Assembly (NCBI GenBank): GCA_021813365.1
Contig: JAKALB010000001.1
Coordinates: 1 to 64,000 of the forward strand
DNA from: Pseudomonadota bacterium
GTDB lineage: Bacteria > Pseudomonadota > Alphaproteobacteria > Rhodobacterales > Rhodobacteraceae
Direction: 5' to 3'
DNA: 64,000 bases
Shown here one piece after another: positions 9,581 through 20,579 of this stretch. Every line of letters starts with the position of its first letter. Positions within the stretch are counted from its first letter, which is position 1. The notes beneath the pieces were generated by a model. The model searched no databases. It was given only the letters and a program-made list of their open reading frames with translations, and was not told where the DNA came from. Position numbers and translations under genes: made by a program.

Positions 9581-10615
9581 CTATCCGCCCATGGCCTGGC
9601 CAAGCCCGGCAATCGCCTTGGCCGCATCCAGACGCAGCTGCGCCTGGGCCTGCCACTCGGCCATGGCGGGCTTGCCGGCATCGGGCAGCGCCGCGATTTC
9701 GGCCAGCGCCGTCGCCAGATCACCCTGGGCGAGCGCAGCCTCGGCGCGCGACAGGATGGCGTCGGGGTCGTTGCCCTGGCGGGCGGTCAGGGATCGGGCG
9801 GCGGTCTGGGCCTGCAGGAACGTGGCGATGCGGTCGGTCCAGCTCGCGCCCATGTCGGCACGGCGCGCATCCTCCAGGCTGGCGCGGGCCGCGTCGGGGA
9901 AGCTGGCGCGCAGCGATTGCAGCGTGGGCAGGCCGGATGCGGCGTGGTCGGTCAGCACGGCGGGCAGATCCTGATCCGCAAGGTCGGCCAGGGCGGCGGC
10001 ATAGGGTGCGCCGCTGTCCAGAGCGGCGGACAATTGCCGCAGGGCGGCCGCAGTCACCAGGCCCTTCACCCTGGCCTCTGCCTCGGCCGTGGCGGCCGAA
10101 AGCTGATCTCTGGCGGCGGCGATCGCGGCCTCGACCTCGGCCGGGACACTGGCCGGGGCCGAGGCCAGCGCGGCAACCTGATCCTGCAGCGCCTTCAGCG
10201 CCGTGGCGTCGCTGGAGCCGGGCATGGCGGACAGATCGGCAAGCTGCGCCTTCACTTCGGCCAGATCTCGGGACAGGTCGGGTGGCAAGGGTCGCGCTTC
10301 GAGTGCCGCGACACGGTCGGCCAGGCCGGTGTCGGCGGCTGACCGGCTGGCCAGCGCGTCAAGCTGCGATTGCAGCGCGGCCAGTTCGCCCTGCACCTGC
10401 TGCACCTGGGCCTGCAAGGCCGAAGTGTCGGCGATGGGCCAGCCGCCGGGAATGGCCCTGGCCAGGGCGAATCCCAGACCGGCGGCAATCACGCCGCCCA
10501 GAAGCGGCCAGAGCAGTGACCCGAGCCGTGACGCGGGGCGCGGTGCGGCTGCGGCGGGCCGGGCCGCCGGTTGGGCTGTTGCGGCGGGCAGTTCGCTGAT
10601 CTCGGGTTCCGCCAT
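9581..10615 (-). CDS. Alphaproteobacterial Mic60/mitofilin-like inner-membrane coiled-coil protein
   Basis: N-terminal TM (LGSLLWPLLGGVIAAGLGFALA), long coiled coil, C-terminal mitofilin-like region; between hemD and the HemY-like gene. Confidence 0.7.
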   Translation of the reverse strand: MAEPEISELPAATAQPAARPAAAAPRPASRLGSLLWPLLGGVIAAGLGFALARAIPGGWPIADTSALQAQVQQVQGELAALQSQLDALASRSAADTGLADRVAALEARPLPPDLSRDLAEVKAQLADLSAMPGSSDATALKALQDQVAALASAPASVPAEVEAAIAAARDQLSAATAEAEARVKGLVTAAALRQLSAALDSGAPYAAALADLADQDLPAVLTDHAASGLPTLQSLRASFPDAARASLEDARRADMGASWTDRIATFLQAQTAARSLTARQGNDPDAILSRAEAALAQGDLATALAEIAALPDAGKPAMAEWQAQAQLRLDAAKAIAGLGQAMGG

Positions 10616-10679
10616 GTCGCCTCCTTCGGCCCCAGAACAGCGGGCCAGAACCTGACGGTATGCGTCAGGCGGCGCTGCT

Positions 10680-11405
10680 TCAAGCCCAGGGGGCGCGGCG
10701 CATCAGCTGTTTCAGCGCCGCCAGCAGGGATTCGCCATCGGGCCGCGTGGCGAGCGTGACGCTGGCCGGCCGCAGCGGTTCGGCCGCCTGCGCAATGGCG
10801 GGGCTGAGCACCACGACATGCGCCTGCGCCACGGCCCTGGCATTCACCCAGGCCTGGCACAGAAGCGCGGCCGAGCGCGGCGACAGGATCGGCAGGATCA
10901 CCGGGCCGGGCTGGCGCAGCAGGCGGATGGCGGCGGGCCGCAGCGGGCAGGGTTCCTGGGCATAGGCCAGCACGGGAATCGTCTCTATTCCCGCAGAATT
11001 CAGCCGCTCGGCCACGGCGCCACGGGTTTCCCGCCCGTGCAGGTAGACCAGCGGGCCATGGCCACCCCGGGCCAGGATCATCTGCACCAGCGCATCCGCA
11101 TCGCCCCTGGCCGAGACCGCCTGGAACCCCTGCGCCCGCGCCGCCCTGGCTGTCCGGTTGCCCACGCACCAGGCCTTGCGGGGCAGGTCCGGGCGCCGGC
11201 CTGCCGCCAGCGCCGCGGTCTCGGAGGTCAGGATCACGGCGTCAAAGGGTCGCGCCGGCAAACTGAGCGGCGGGTAGACTGCCGCCATCAGCGGCGACAC
11301 ATGGACCCGCCCGGCCCAATCCTGCGCGCGCAGGGCCCGGGCAAAACGCTCGGCCTGGGGCTCTGGTCGGGTCACCAGGATCGGAGGGCGGGATTGTGCG
11401 GTCAT
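10680..11405 (-). CDS. hemD: Uroporphyrinogen-III synthase
   Basis: MTAQSRPPILVTRPEPQAERFARAL...DAVILTSETAALAAG...AWCVGNRTARAARAQGF; divergent from tsaD. Confidence 0.85.
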   Translation of the reverse strand: MTAQSRPPILVTRPEPQAERFARALRAQDWAGRVHVSPLMAAVYPPLSLPARPFDAVILTSETAALAAGRRPDLPRKAWCVGNRTARAARAQGFQAVSARGDADALVQMILARGGHGPLVYLHGRETRGAVAERLNSAGIETIPVLAYAQEPCPLRPAAIRLLRQPGPVILPILSPRSAALLCQAWVNARAVAQAHVVVLSPAIAQAAEPLRPASVTLATRPDGESLLAALKQLMRRAPWA

Positions 11406-11452
11406 GGCAACGGTGTTACCCCCGTGGCCGTCCCTAGGCAACGCGCGCCCTG

Positions 11453-12544
11453 ATGCAAGACCTGACCTTTCTCGGCATCGAATCCAGCTGCGATGACACC
11501 GCGGCCGCCGTGGTGCGGGCGGAGCGGGGCGCGGGGCAGATTCTGGCCTCGGAGGTAGAGGGGCAGGTCGCCCTGCATGCGGCCTATGGCGGCGTCGTGC
11601 CGGAAATCGCCGCCCGCGCCCATGCCGAAAAGCTGGACCACGTGATCGAGCGCGCGCTGGCTGCCGCCGGGCTGGGCCTGGATGCCCTCGACGGAATCGC
11701 GGTGACCGCCGGGCCCGGATTGATCGGTGGCGTTCTTTCCGGGGTGATGCTGGCCAAGGGGCTGGCGGCGGCGACCGGCCTGCCGCTGGTGGGGGTGAAT
11801 CACCTGGCCGGACATGCGCTGACGCCACGGCTGACGGATGGCCTGGCCTTTCCCTACCTGATGCTGCTGGTTTCGGGCGGACATTGTCAGTTCCTGGTGG
11901 TAAAGGGCGCGGCAGAATTCCACCGCCTGGGCGGCACGATCGACGACGCGCCCGGCGAAGCCTTCGACAAGACCGCCAGATTGTTGGGCCTGGGCCAGCC
12001 CGGTGGCCCGCTGGTCGAGGCCGAGGCGATCCGGGGCGATCCGGCACGGTTTCATTTTCCCCGGCCGCTGCTGGACCGTCCGGGGTGCGACATGAGCTTT
12101 TCGGGGCTGAAAACCGCCCTGCTGCGGGCACGCGACGGCCTGATCGCGGCGCAGGGCGGGCTGCATGTTCAGGACCGGGCAGATCTCTGCGCCGGCTTTC
12201 AGCTGGCAGTGACCGAGGTGCTGGCCGAAAAGACCCGCCGCGCGCTGCAACAGTATCGGGCGCTGAACCCGGCTGTTCCGGCGCTGGCCGTGGCCGGTGG
12301 CGTGGCGGCCAACCGGCTGATCCGCGAGCGGTTGCAGGCGGTCTGCGCCGAAACGGGTGCGACCTTTGTGGCCCCGCCGCTGCGGCTTTGCACCGACAAC
12401 GCGGCGATGATCGCCTGGGCGGGGATCGAGCGGTTCCGGCAAGGCGGTTCCGACGGCATGGGCCTGTCGGCCCGGCCGCGCTGGCCGCTGGACCAGGCAG
12501 CCCCGGCGATGCTGGGCTCGGGCAGAAAGGGGGCCAAGGCATGA
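11453..12544 (+). CDS. tsaD: tRNA N6-adenosine threonylcarbamoyltransferase TsaD
   Basis: [43 protein letters not shown]. Confidence 0.97.
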   Translation: MQDLTFLGIESSCDDTAAAVVRAERGAGQILASEVEGQVALHAAYGGVVPEIAARAHAEKLDHVIERALAAAGLGLDALDGIAVTAGPGLIGGVLSGVMLAKGLAAATGLPLVGVNHLAGHALTPRLTDGLAFPYLMLLVSGGHCQFLVVKGAAEFHRLGGTIDDAPGEAFDKTARLLGLGQPGGPLVEAEAIRGDPARFHFPRPLLDRPGCDMSFSGLKTALLRARDGLIAAQGGLHVQDRADLCAGFQLAVTEVLAEKTRRALQQYRALNPAVPALAVAGGVAANRLIRERLQAVCAETGATFVAPPLRLCTDNAAMIAWAGIERFRQGGSDGMGLSARPRWPLDQAAPAMLGSGRKGAKA

Positions 12545-13497
12545 TCGGCGTGGTGGGTGCGGGTGCGTTCGGCACGGCCCTGGCGGTGGCCCTGGCGCGC
12601 AGCGGGCAGGATGTGCGGCTGTGGGCGCGGTCTGCGGCGCAGGTGTCGGAAATGCGGGTCACTCGGCGCAATGAAGGCCGGCTGCCCGGCGTGGACCTGC
12701 CCGAAACCGTCACTGTGACGGCAGAAATCGCAGATCTGGCCGGGGCTGGCGCGGTACTGCTGGCGCTGCCGATGCAGCAGATGCGCGGCTTTCTGGGTGA
12801 ACATGCAGCCCATCTGGACGGCCGGGTTCTGGTGGCCTGCTGCAAGGGGCTGGACCTGGCCACCCTGACCGGGCCGACCGCGCTGATCCGCAGCGCCTGC
12901 CCGAAGGCTCGGGCGGCCATCCTGACCGGCCCCAGCTTTGCCGCCGACATCGCACGCGGCCTGCCCACAGCCCTGACGCTGGCCGGGGCCTTTGACCTGA
13001 CCGCCTTGCAGGCGCAGCTGTCGACGCCGGTGTTGCGCATCTACGGCCAGTCGGACGTGATCGGTGCGGAATTGGGCGGGGCCCTGAAGAACGTCATCGC
13101 CATCGCCTGCGGTATTGTCATGGGCGCAGGTCTGGGCGAATCGGCCCGGGCGGCGCTGATGACGCGGGGCTATGCCGAAATGCTGCGGCTGGCCCGCGTC
13201 CTGGGCGCCCGACCCGAAACCCTGGCCGGCCTGTCGGGCCTGGGCGATCTGGTGTTGACCTGCACATCCCAGCAATCGCGGAACTTCCGCCATGGCCAGG
13301 CGATCGGGAGCGGGCAGGCTCCCGATGCCCGCGCCACGGTTGAGGGCATCGCCACGGCCCGCGCCGTCACCCGCCTGGCCGAGGCGCGGGGGCTGGATCT
13401 GCCGATCAGCCGGATGGTGTCGGCTGTTGTCAGCCATGCCATGCCGCTGGATGACGCCATCCGCACGCTGATGTCCCGCCCCCTGACCCAGGAGTAA
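12541..13497 (+). CDS. gpsA: NAD(P)H-dependent glycerol-3-phosphate dehydrogenase
   Basis: [25 protein letters not shown]...[22 protein letters not shown] overlap with tsaD. Confidence 0.95.
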   Translation: MIGVVGAGAFGTALAVALARSGQDVRLWARSAAQVSEMRVTRRNEGRLPGVDLPETVTVTAEIADLAGAGAVLLALPMQQMRGFLGEHAAHLDGRVLVACCKGLDLATLTGPTALIRSACPKARAAILTGPSFAADIARGLPTALTLAGAFDLTALQAQLSTPVLRIYGQSDVIGAELGGALKNVIAIACGIVMGAGLGESARAALMTRGYAEMLRLARVLGARPETLAGLSGLGDLVLTCTSQQSRNFRHGQAIGSGQAPDARATVEGIATARAVTRLAEARGLDLPISRMVSAVVSHAMPLDDAIRTLMSRPLTQE

Positions 13498-13503
13498 ATC
13501 CCC

Positions 13504-13776
13504 ATGCGTTTCGCCCTGATCTGCCGCGACAAGCCCGGCGCCCTGCAAACCCGCGTCGACAACCGGTCGGCCCATCTGGCCTATATCGACAATACCGGCG
13601 TGGTTGAGATGGCGGGGCCGTTTCTGGACGAGGCCGGGCAGATGTGCGGCAGCCTGGTGATCCTGGACGTGGCCGACAAGGCCGCCGCCGAGGCCTGGGC
13701 GGCGGGCGATCCCTATGGCAAGGCAGGTCTGTTCGAAAGCGTGACGGTGCTGGCCTGGAAGAAGGTGATCGGCTGA
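13504..13776 (+). CDS. YciI family protein
   Basis: MRFALICRDKPGALQTRVDNRSAHLAYI...DPYGKAGLFESV. Confidence 0.9.
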   Translation: MRFALICRDKPGALQTRVDNRSAHLAYIDNTGVVEMAGPFLDEAGQMCGSLVILDVADKAAAEAWAAGDPYGKAGLFESVTVLAWKKVIG

Positions 13777-14198
13777 TGGCGCACTGGCTGTTCAAGTCCG
13801 AGCCCGATGCCATCAGCTTTCAGAGCCTGGTGGACAGGCTGCCCGCCGACGAGGAATGGCATGGCATCCGCAACTATGGCGCGCGCAACAACATGCGCCG
13901 GATGACCCTGGGTGAGCAGGCGTTCTTCTACCATTCCAACATCGGCAAGGAGATCGTCGGGATCGTCGAGGTCACGCGGCTGTCGCAACCGGAGACGAAC
14001 GGGATCGACCCGCGCTGGGATTGCGTCTGGTTCCGGCCGGTGGCGCGGCTGGCACGGCCGGTCACGCTGGAGATGTGCAAGGTTCAGCCGGGGCTGGAGA
14101 GGATGGTTCTGATCAACAACTCGCGCCTGTCGGTCCAGCCGGTCAGCGAGGCCGAGTGGGAGATCATCTGCGGATTGGGCCGGGTCGTGCCGTTGTGA
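13776..14198 (+). CDS. EVE domain-containing protein
   Basis: MAHWLFKSEPDAISF...WHGIRNYGARNNMRRM...QAFFYHSN; overlaps the YciI stop. Confidence 0.92.
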   Translation: MAHWLFKSEPDAISFQSLVDRLPADEEWHGIRNYGARNNMRRMTLGEQAFFYHSNIGKEIVGIVEVTRLSQPETNGIDPRWDCVWFRPVARLARPVTLEMCKVQPGLERMVLINNSRLSVQPVSEAEWEIICGLGRVVPL

Positions 14199-14303
14199 GA
14201 TCGGCACGGGCGCACGGGGCCGCTCGGGGGTCGCATCGAAAACGTTATCTCGACCTCAATCTTTCGGTTAGCCTGCGACCGACCATAACGATGGAGCGAC
14301 CGA

Positions 14304-14705
14304 ATGGGTTATCTGGTGGTTTTGATCGCAGCGGTGGCGGCCTATGCCTTTGGCGCGGTCTGGTACACGACGATGTCCAGGCCGTGGATCGCGGCGGCGG
14401 GCATTCCGGTGGATGCCGATGGCAAGCCGCAGGGCAATGGCAGTGCAACGCCCTTCATCGTGGGCTTTGTCGCCGAAGTGCTGGTGGCGGGCATGATGCG
14501 CCATATTTTCAGACAATCCGGATTGGATACCGTGCTGGAAGGCCTGATGGGCGGGCTGGGCATCGGACTGTTCCTGATCACGCCCTGGGTGACGATGAAC
14601 TATGCCTTCGCGGCGCGCCCCTACAAGCTGTCGCTGCTGGATGGCGTGAACGCCGTGGTCGGCTGCACGATCATGGGACTGGTGTTCGGAATCGCCGGCG
14701 TGTGA
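14304..14705 (+). CDS. DUF1761 family membrane protein
   Basis: MGYLVVLIAAVAAYAFGAVWYTTMSRPWIAAAG...; small 4-TM protein. Confidence 0.8.
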   Translation: MGYLVVLIAAVAAYAFGAVWYTTMSRPWIAAAGIPVDADGKPQGNGSATPFIVGFVAEVLVAGMMRHIFRQSGLDTVLEGLMGGLGIGLFLITPWVTMNYAFAARPYKLSLLDGVNAVVGCTIMGLVFGIAGV

Positions 14706-14874
14706 ACGAAACGGGGGGCCCGCACCCCTACGGACCCCCCATCCACCCCACGTGCTCCCTTGGCACCACACGTGTCTGAAAAGGTCCGGGACATGCTGTC
14801 CTTGGCATCACAAGACCGCGAATCGCGGCGCGGCGCAATCGCTGCTTGCTGGGGATTTGAGACAAATCCCGCGG

Positions 14875-16089
14875 TCAGGCCCAGGCCTTGGGCTCGGGCA
14901 GCCAGAAGGCGAACAGGCCCAGCGCCGGCAGCACGGCGCAGATCTTGTAGACCGTAACGATGCCCCAGGCGTCGGCCAGCACGCCCAGCGCGGCCGCGCC
15001 GATGGCGGCCACGCCGAAGGCCAGGCCGAACAGCAGCCCCGCCACCATGCCGGTGCGCTGCGGCATCAGATCCTGCCCGTAGACCACCATCGCCGGAAAG
15101 GCCGAGGCCAGGATCAGCCCGGACAGCGCCGCCACGGCGACCGATGGCACCAGCGGCAGCCAGGGCTGCGCCAGGGTCAGCGGCAGGATGCCCAGGATCG
15201 ACCACAGGATCACGCTGCGCCGTCCGATGCGGTCGCCGATCGGGCCGCCGATGATCGTGCCCAGCGCGACGGCGGCCAGAAACAGGAACAGGCACAACTG
15301 CGACTGGCCGACCGACAGGCCGAACCTCTCGATCAGGTAAAAGGTGTAATAGCTGGAGAACGAGACGTTGTAGATGAACTTGGACATCATCAGCACGATC
15401 AGCAGCACCATGCCGCGGCGGACCAGCGCAGGAGGCAGCGCAGTGGCGGCACGGGCGCGGCGGGTGCGGGCGGCCGCCCGCTCGGTGCCGGTCGAGATGT
15501 ACCAGCGTCCGACCGTCCACAGCAGCAGCGCTCCGACCAGGGCCGCGCCCGCGAACCAGGAAATCGAGCCCTGTCCACGCCGGATGACGATGAACGCCGC
15601 GGCAAGCGGACCCAGCGCCGAGCCGGCATTGCCACCGACCTGAAACAGCGATTGCGCGAAACCGGGGCGCAATCCGGCGGCCAGGCGGGCGATGCGCGAT
15701 GCTTCGGGATGGAAGATCGACGAACCGAGGCCGATCAGCGCGACCGAGGCCAGCACCATCGCAAAGCTGGCAGCCTGGGCCAGGCCGATCAGCCCCAGGC
15801 CGGTGGCGGCCATGCCCGCCGTCAGGGCATAGGGCAAGGGGCGCTTGTCGGTATAATGCCCGACCAGCGGCTGCAGGATCGAGGCGGTGCCCTGAAACAC
15901 CGCCGTCACCAGCCCGATCTGCGAGAAATTGAGCGACAGGTTCTGTTTCAGCAGCGGATAGGCCGCCGGAATCAGAGACTGCATCAGATCATTCAGAAGG
16001 TGACCCAGCGAGACAGCCAGGATGACGGGCAGCACGGTCCGTTCGACCGAGGCAAATGGCCGGGACTGGGGCTGGGGCTGGATGGTCAC
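14875..16089 (-). CDS. MFS transporter (Fsr/fosmidomycin-resistance-like)
   Basis: VILAVSLGHLLNDLMQSLIPAAYPLL; 12-TM pattern; GTG start at 16089 assumed. Confidence 0.8.
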   Translation of the reverse strand: MTIQPQPQSRPFASVERTVLPVILAVSLGHLLNDLMQSLIPAAYPLLKQNLSLNFSQIGLVTAVFQGTASILQPLVGHYTDKRPLPYALTAGMAATGLGLIGLAQAASFAMVLASVALIGLGSSIFHPEASRIARLAAGLRPGFAQSLFQVGGNAGSALGPLAAAFIVIRRGQGSISWFAGAALVGALLLWTVGRWYISTGTERAAARTRRARAATALPPALVRRGMVLLIVLMMSKFIYNVSFSSYYTFYLIERFGLSVGQSQLCLFLFLAAVALGTIIGGPIGDRIGRRSVILWSILGILPLTLAQPWLPLVPSVAVAALSGLILASAFPAMVVYGQDLMPQRTGMVAGLLFGLAFGVAAIGAAALGVLADAWGIVTVYKICAVLPALGLFAFWLPEPKAWA

Positions 16090-16178
16090 GGGATCACCTG
16101 CATGGCGCTGCAGGCGGCAGACTGGCGGGACCGGCGGCAATTGTCCATGCCGCCCCCCGGCCCGTCGCGCAAATCAGG

Positions 16179-16520
16179 TCACTTGTAGACCGACTCCTTG
16201 CCGAAATGCTTGACCAGCATGTAGTAGATCACGGCGCGGTACTTGTTGCGTTCCGACCGGCCATAGGTGGCTATTGCGGCGTCGATCGCTTCCATCAGCC
16301 TGGGGCTGTCGGGCAAGCCCAGCTTCTTCATCAGGAAATTGGTCTTGACGGTTTCCAGCTCGCTCTGATCGGTGCCGGCGATGGTGGCACTGTCGGCATT
16401 GTAGATGGCGGGGCCGCAGCCGATGGTCACCCTGGTCAGCAGGGCCATATCCGGCGTGATCCTGCATTTGGTCTTCAGATCGTCGGCGTATCTGGCGATC
16501 AGGTCGTCGCGCTTGCTCAT
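16179..16520 (-). CDS. DUF2853 family protein
   Basis: MSKRDDLIARYADDLKTKC...RNKYRAVIYYMLVKHFGKESVYK. Confidence 0.85.
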   Translation of the reverse strand: MSKRDDLIARYADDLKTKCRITPDMALLTRVTIGCGPAIYNADSATIAGTDQSELETVKTNFLMKKLGLPDSPRLMEAIDAAIATYGRSERNKYRAVIYYMLVKHFGKESVYK

Positions 16521-16651
16521 GTCACCCATCCTCACACCCCGGGCTGGCCGGGCCCAGCGGCCCTTCCTGGCCGCCGGAGGAACTTATGGGGCCTGCGCGG
16601 GCCGACAAAGGGAATTGTGGCCGACATTTCCCCGTCGGCCATTCCACGCCA

Positions 16652-18052
<1,401 letters not shown>

Positions 18053-18126
18053 GCGGGGCACTCCTTGATCCCTGGGTTGCCGGGCAGATAGCATTGTATG
18101 GGGCAATCGGCAACGTGAGCAGGCAA

Positions 18127-18759
18127 ATGAAACAGCCAAGGGCATGGCAGCGCATGTTGTCGGGGCGCAGGCTGGATCTGCTGGACCCCACGCCCGTCGA
18201 CATCGAGATCGAGGATATCGCGCATGGTCTGGCCTTTGTCGCCCGCTGGAATGGGCAGACACGGGGCGACTGGCCCTATTCGGTGGCCGAACATTCGCTG
18301 CTGGTCGAAGAGATCTATGCCCGGCAGGGTGGTGATCAGCCGCGCTGGCGGCTGGCCGCCCTGCTGCATGACGCCCCGGAATATGTGATCGGCGACATGA
18401 TCAGCCCGGTGAAGGCGGCGGTCGGTCCGGGATATGGCGAACTGGATCGGCGGCTGACGGCGGCGGTGCATCTGCGGTTCGGCCTGCCCGCCGTGCTGCC
18501 GGTGACGGTCAAGAAGGCCATCAAGGCGGCAGACAGGGTTTCGGCCTGGCTGGAGGCGGTGCAGATCGCGGGCTTTACCGAGGGCGAGGCGGACCGCTTC
18601 TTCGGCCGGCCGTCGGATCAGCTGTTGCGTGGCCTGGAAATCAGGCTGCGTCCGCCCGCCGTGGTGCGGGCCGACTTTGTGGCGCGGCATCGCGATCTGC
18701 TGCTGGCCACCGAGGTCGCGATGGCCGGTGAGGCACGGACCGGTCACGCGCGGGGCTGA
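18127..18759 (+). CDS. HD-domain phosphohydrolase (YfbR-like)
   Basis: [13 protein letters not shown]...[20 protein letters not shown]; start could be an upstream GTG/TTG. Confidence 0.85.
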   Translation: MKQPRAWQRMLSGRRLDLLDPTPVDIEIEDIAHGLAFVARWNGQTRGDWPYSVAEHSLLVEEIYARQGGDQPRWRLAALLHDAPEYVIGDMISPVKAAVGPGYGELDRRLTAAVHLRFGLPAVLPVTVKKAIKAADRVSAWLEAVQIAGFTEGEADRFFGRPSDQLLRGLEIRLRPPAVVRADFVARHRDLLLATEVAMAGEARTGHARG

Positions 18760-18928
18760 CCCACCTGCCCCGCAACCGGCGCAAGACGCGACTCGACAGG
18801 CTGTTCCGGCGGCCCCTGCTCGGCTGCGGCCGAAACGCACCGGTGGCCACCGGCCAGCCGCGGCCTTCGCCCGTCTCGGGGAAAGCACAGGCCAGCATCG
18901 CGACCATGCGGCGAACGGCCGCGGCGGT

Positions 18929-19243
18929 TCAGATCGCCATGTCTTCCGGTTTCTTGCCCGCCGCCAGGGCTTCGCTGAACCACCGGGGTTTGCGGCCACG
19001 CCCTGACCAGGTTTGCGACTTGTTGGCCGGGTTGGCATATTTCGCGCCGGCGGCGGCGCGTTTGCGTGGCGCGGTCATCGCGGCCAGTTCATTCAACGTG
19101 AAGCCGCGCGCGCGGGCCAGTTCTTCCAGCTCTTGAGCAACGGCACGCATGGCGCGTTCCTCAAAGGTGGCGATGGCACGCAGCACCTGCGCCTGGAGAT
19201 CCTTCAGCTCTTTCAGGGAAAGGCTATTCAGGTCGATCGGCAT
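18929..19243 (-). CDS. hvrA: H-NS histone family protein (HvrA-like)
   Basis: C-terminal H-NS motif KYANPANKSQTWSGRGRKPRWFSEAL; next to regA. Confidence 0.85.
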   Translation of the reverse strand: MPIDLNSLSLKELKDLQAQVLRAIATFEERAMRAVAQELEELARARGFTLNELAAMTAPRKRAAAGAKYANPANKSQTWSGRGRKPRWFSEALAAGKKPEDMAI

Positions 19244-19306
19244 GGCTCTAGCTCCCGTATTTCCAATTCCGCAGTTAGCTAGGGCCTGACTGTCGGTGGT
19301 GCAAGT

Positions 19307-19861
19307 CTATTTCGGGCTGCGCTTGGCAAGAATTCGCTGCAACGTCCGGCGATGCATGGAAAGCCTGCGCGCCGTTTCCGAGACATTGCGGTCGCACATT
19401 TCAAAAACACGCTGGATATGTTCCCAGCGGACCCGGTCGGCAGACATCGGATTTTCCGGCGGTGCGGGATGCGTATCGCCGCGCTGCAAAAGCGCATTGG
19501 TGATGTCATTGGCATCGGCGGGTTTCGAAAGGTAATCCGTGGCGCCGATCTTGACCGCCGCCACCGCCGTGGCAATTGTGCCATAGCCGGTCAGCACCAC
19601 GATCCGGCAATCGGGCCGCCGGTCGCGCAGAACTTCGACCACATCCAGGCCATTTCCATCCAGCAGCCGCAGGTCGACCACGGCATAGGCCGGGGGCCGG
19701 GTCATGGCCGCCACCTTGCCAGCAGCCACGCTTTCGGCCGTTTCCGGCAGAAAGCCCCGTTTTTCCATCGCCTTGGCCAGGCGCTTCACAAAGGGCTCGT
19801 CATCATCGACCAGCAAAAGGCTGCGGTCGGCACCAAGATCAAGGGGGGCTGGATCGCTCAT
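19307..19861 (-). CDS. regA: RegA/PrrA/ActR-type response regulator
   Basis: LLVDDDEPFVKRLAKAMEKRGF..., C-terminal Fis-type HTH NVSETARRLSMHRRTLQRILAKRSPK. Confidence 0.95.
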   Translation of the reverse strand: MSDPAPLDLGADRSLLLVDDDEPFVKRLAKAMEKRGFLPETAESVAAGKVAAMTRPPAYAVVDLRLLDGNGLDVVEVLRDRRPDCRIVVLTGYGTIATAVAAVKIGATDYLSKPADANDITNALLQRGDTHPAPPENPMSADRVRWEHIQRVFEMCDRNVSETARRLSMHRRTLQRILAKRSPK

Positions 19862-19877
19862 GCTGCAAAGTCAGCGT

Positions 19878-20501
19878 TCAGGATGCAGCTTTGTCAAGAT
19901 AGCATGCCACGCGTCTGGCCATGTCTTCTTCGGTCACATCCCGGTCGAACACATCCACAAAGCCCAGCCCGGGCAGCATCAGATAGGTGAAGGTGGTGTG
20001 ATCCACCGTGTAATATTCATCCTGGGGATTGGGGATGTTGTAATAGACCTTGTAGGCCTTGGCCACGGCTCGGATCTGCTCTTCGCTGCCGGTCAGCGCC
20101 ACCAGTTTCGGCGAAAGGTTGGCGGCGTAATCCTTCATCATGGCGGGCGTATCGCGTTTGGGATCGACCGATATGAACACCGGCGTTATTGCAAATCCCT
20201 GTCTTTCGAGATTTTCGGCCACCGCGACATTGCGTGCATTGTCCAATGGGCACACGTCAGGGCAGAATCCATAGCCGAAATAGACAAGGCTGGGTTTGGC
20301 CAATACATCCTTGTCGGTCACGGATTGGCCGTCGCCATTCAGGAGCGTGAACGGTCCGCCGATCTGGCCGCCCGCCACCGTGGCGCCCCGGCACTCGGCA
20401 AAGACATCGGCGCCGCGGCCCTTCAGCTGGATCGCCACCACGGTGCCCAGAACCATCGCCCCCAGGGCCACCGCGCCCGCCACTGCATAAAGCTTCTGCA
20501 T
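19878..20501 (-). CDS. senC: SCO1/SenC (PrrC) copper chaperone
   Basis: LVYFGYGFCPDVCPLDNARN...SVDPKRDTP...DHTTFTYLMLPG. Confidence 0.95.
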   Translation of the reverse strand: MQKLYAVAGAVALGAMVLGTVVAIQLKGRGADVFAECRGATVAGGQIGGPFTLLNGDGQSVTDKDVLAKPSLVYFGYGFCPDVCPLDNARNVAVAENLERQGFAITPVFISVDPKRDTPAMMKDYAANLSPKLVALTGSEEQIRAVAKAYKVYYNIPNPQDEYYTVDHTTFTYLMLPGLGFVDVFDRDVTEEDMARRVACYLDKAAS

Positions 20502-20579
20502 CTGCCTCGTTCCATTCACGTTGATCCCCGGCGGCGGCGACCTTAACAATGTCCTTCCAACAGGGGAAACGGGATTTCC

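Noticed and set aside
10680-13040. 786-aa minus ORF including hemD
   Set aside because: Only the C-terminal part from 11405 is HemD; the N-terminal part is antisense to tsaD and gpsA.
14875-16089. Dedicated fosmidomycin resistance gene
   Set aside because: Only family-level MFS similarity; substrate cannot be inferred from sequence alone.
18053-18126. SAH riboswitch upstream of ahcY
   Set aside because: The divergent HD gene leaves very little leader, and I see no convincing conserved riboswitch core.
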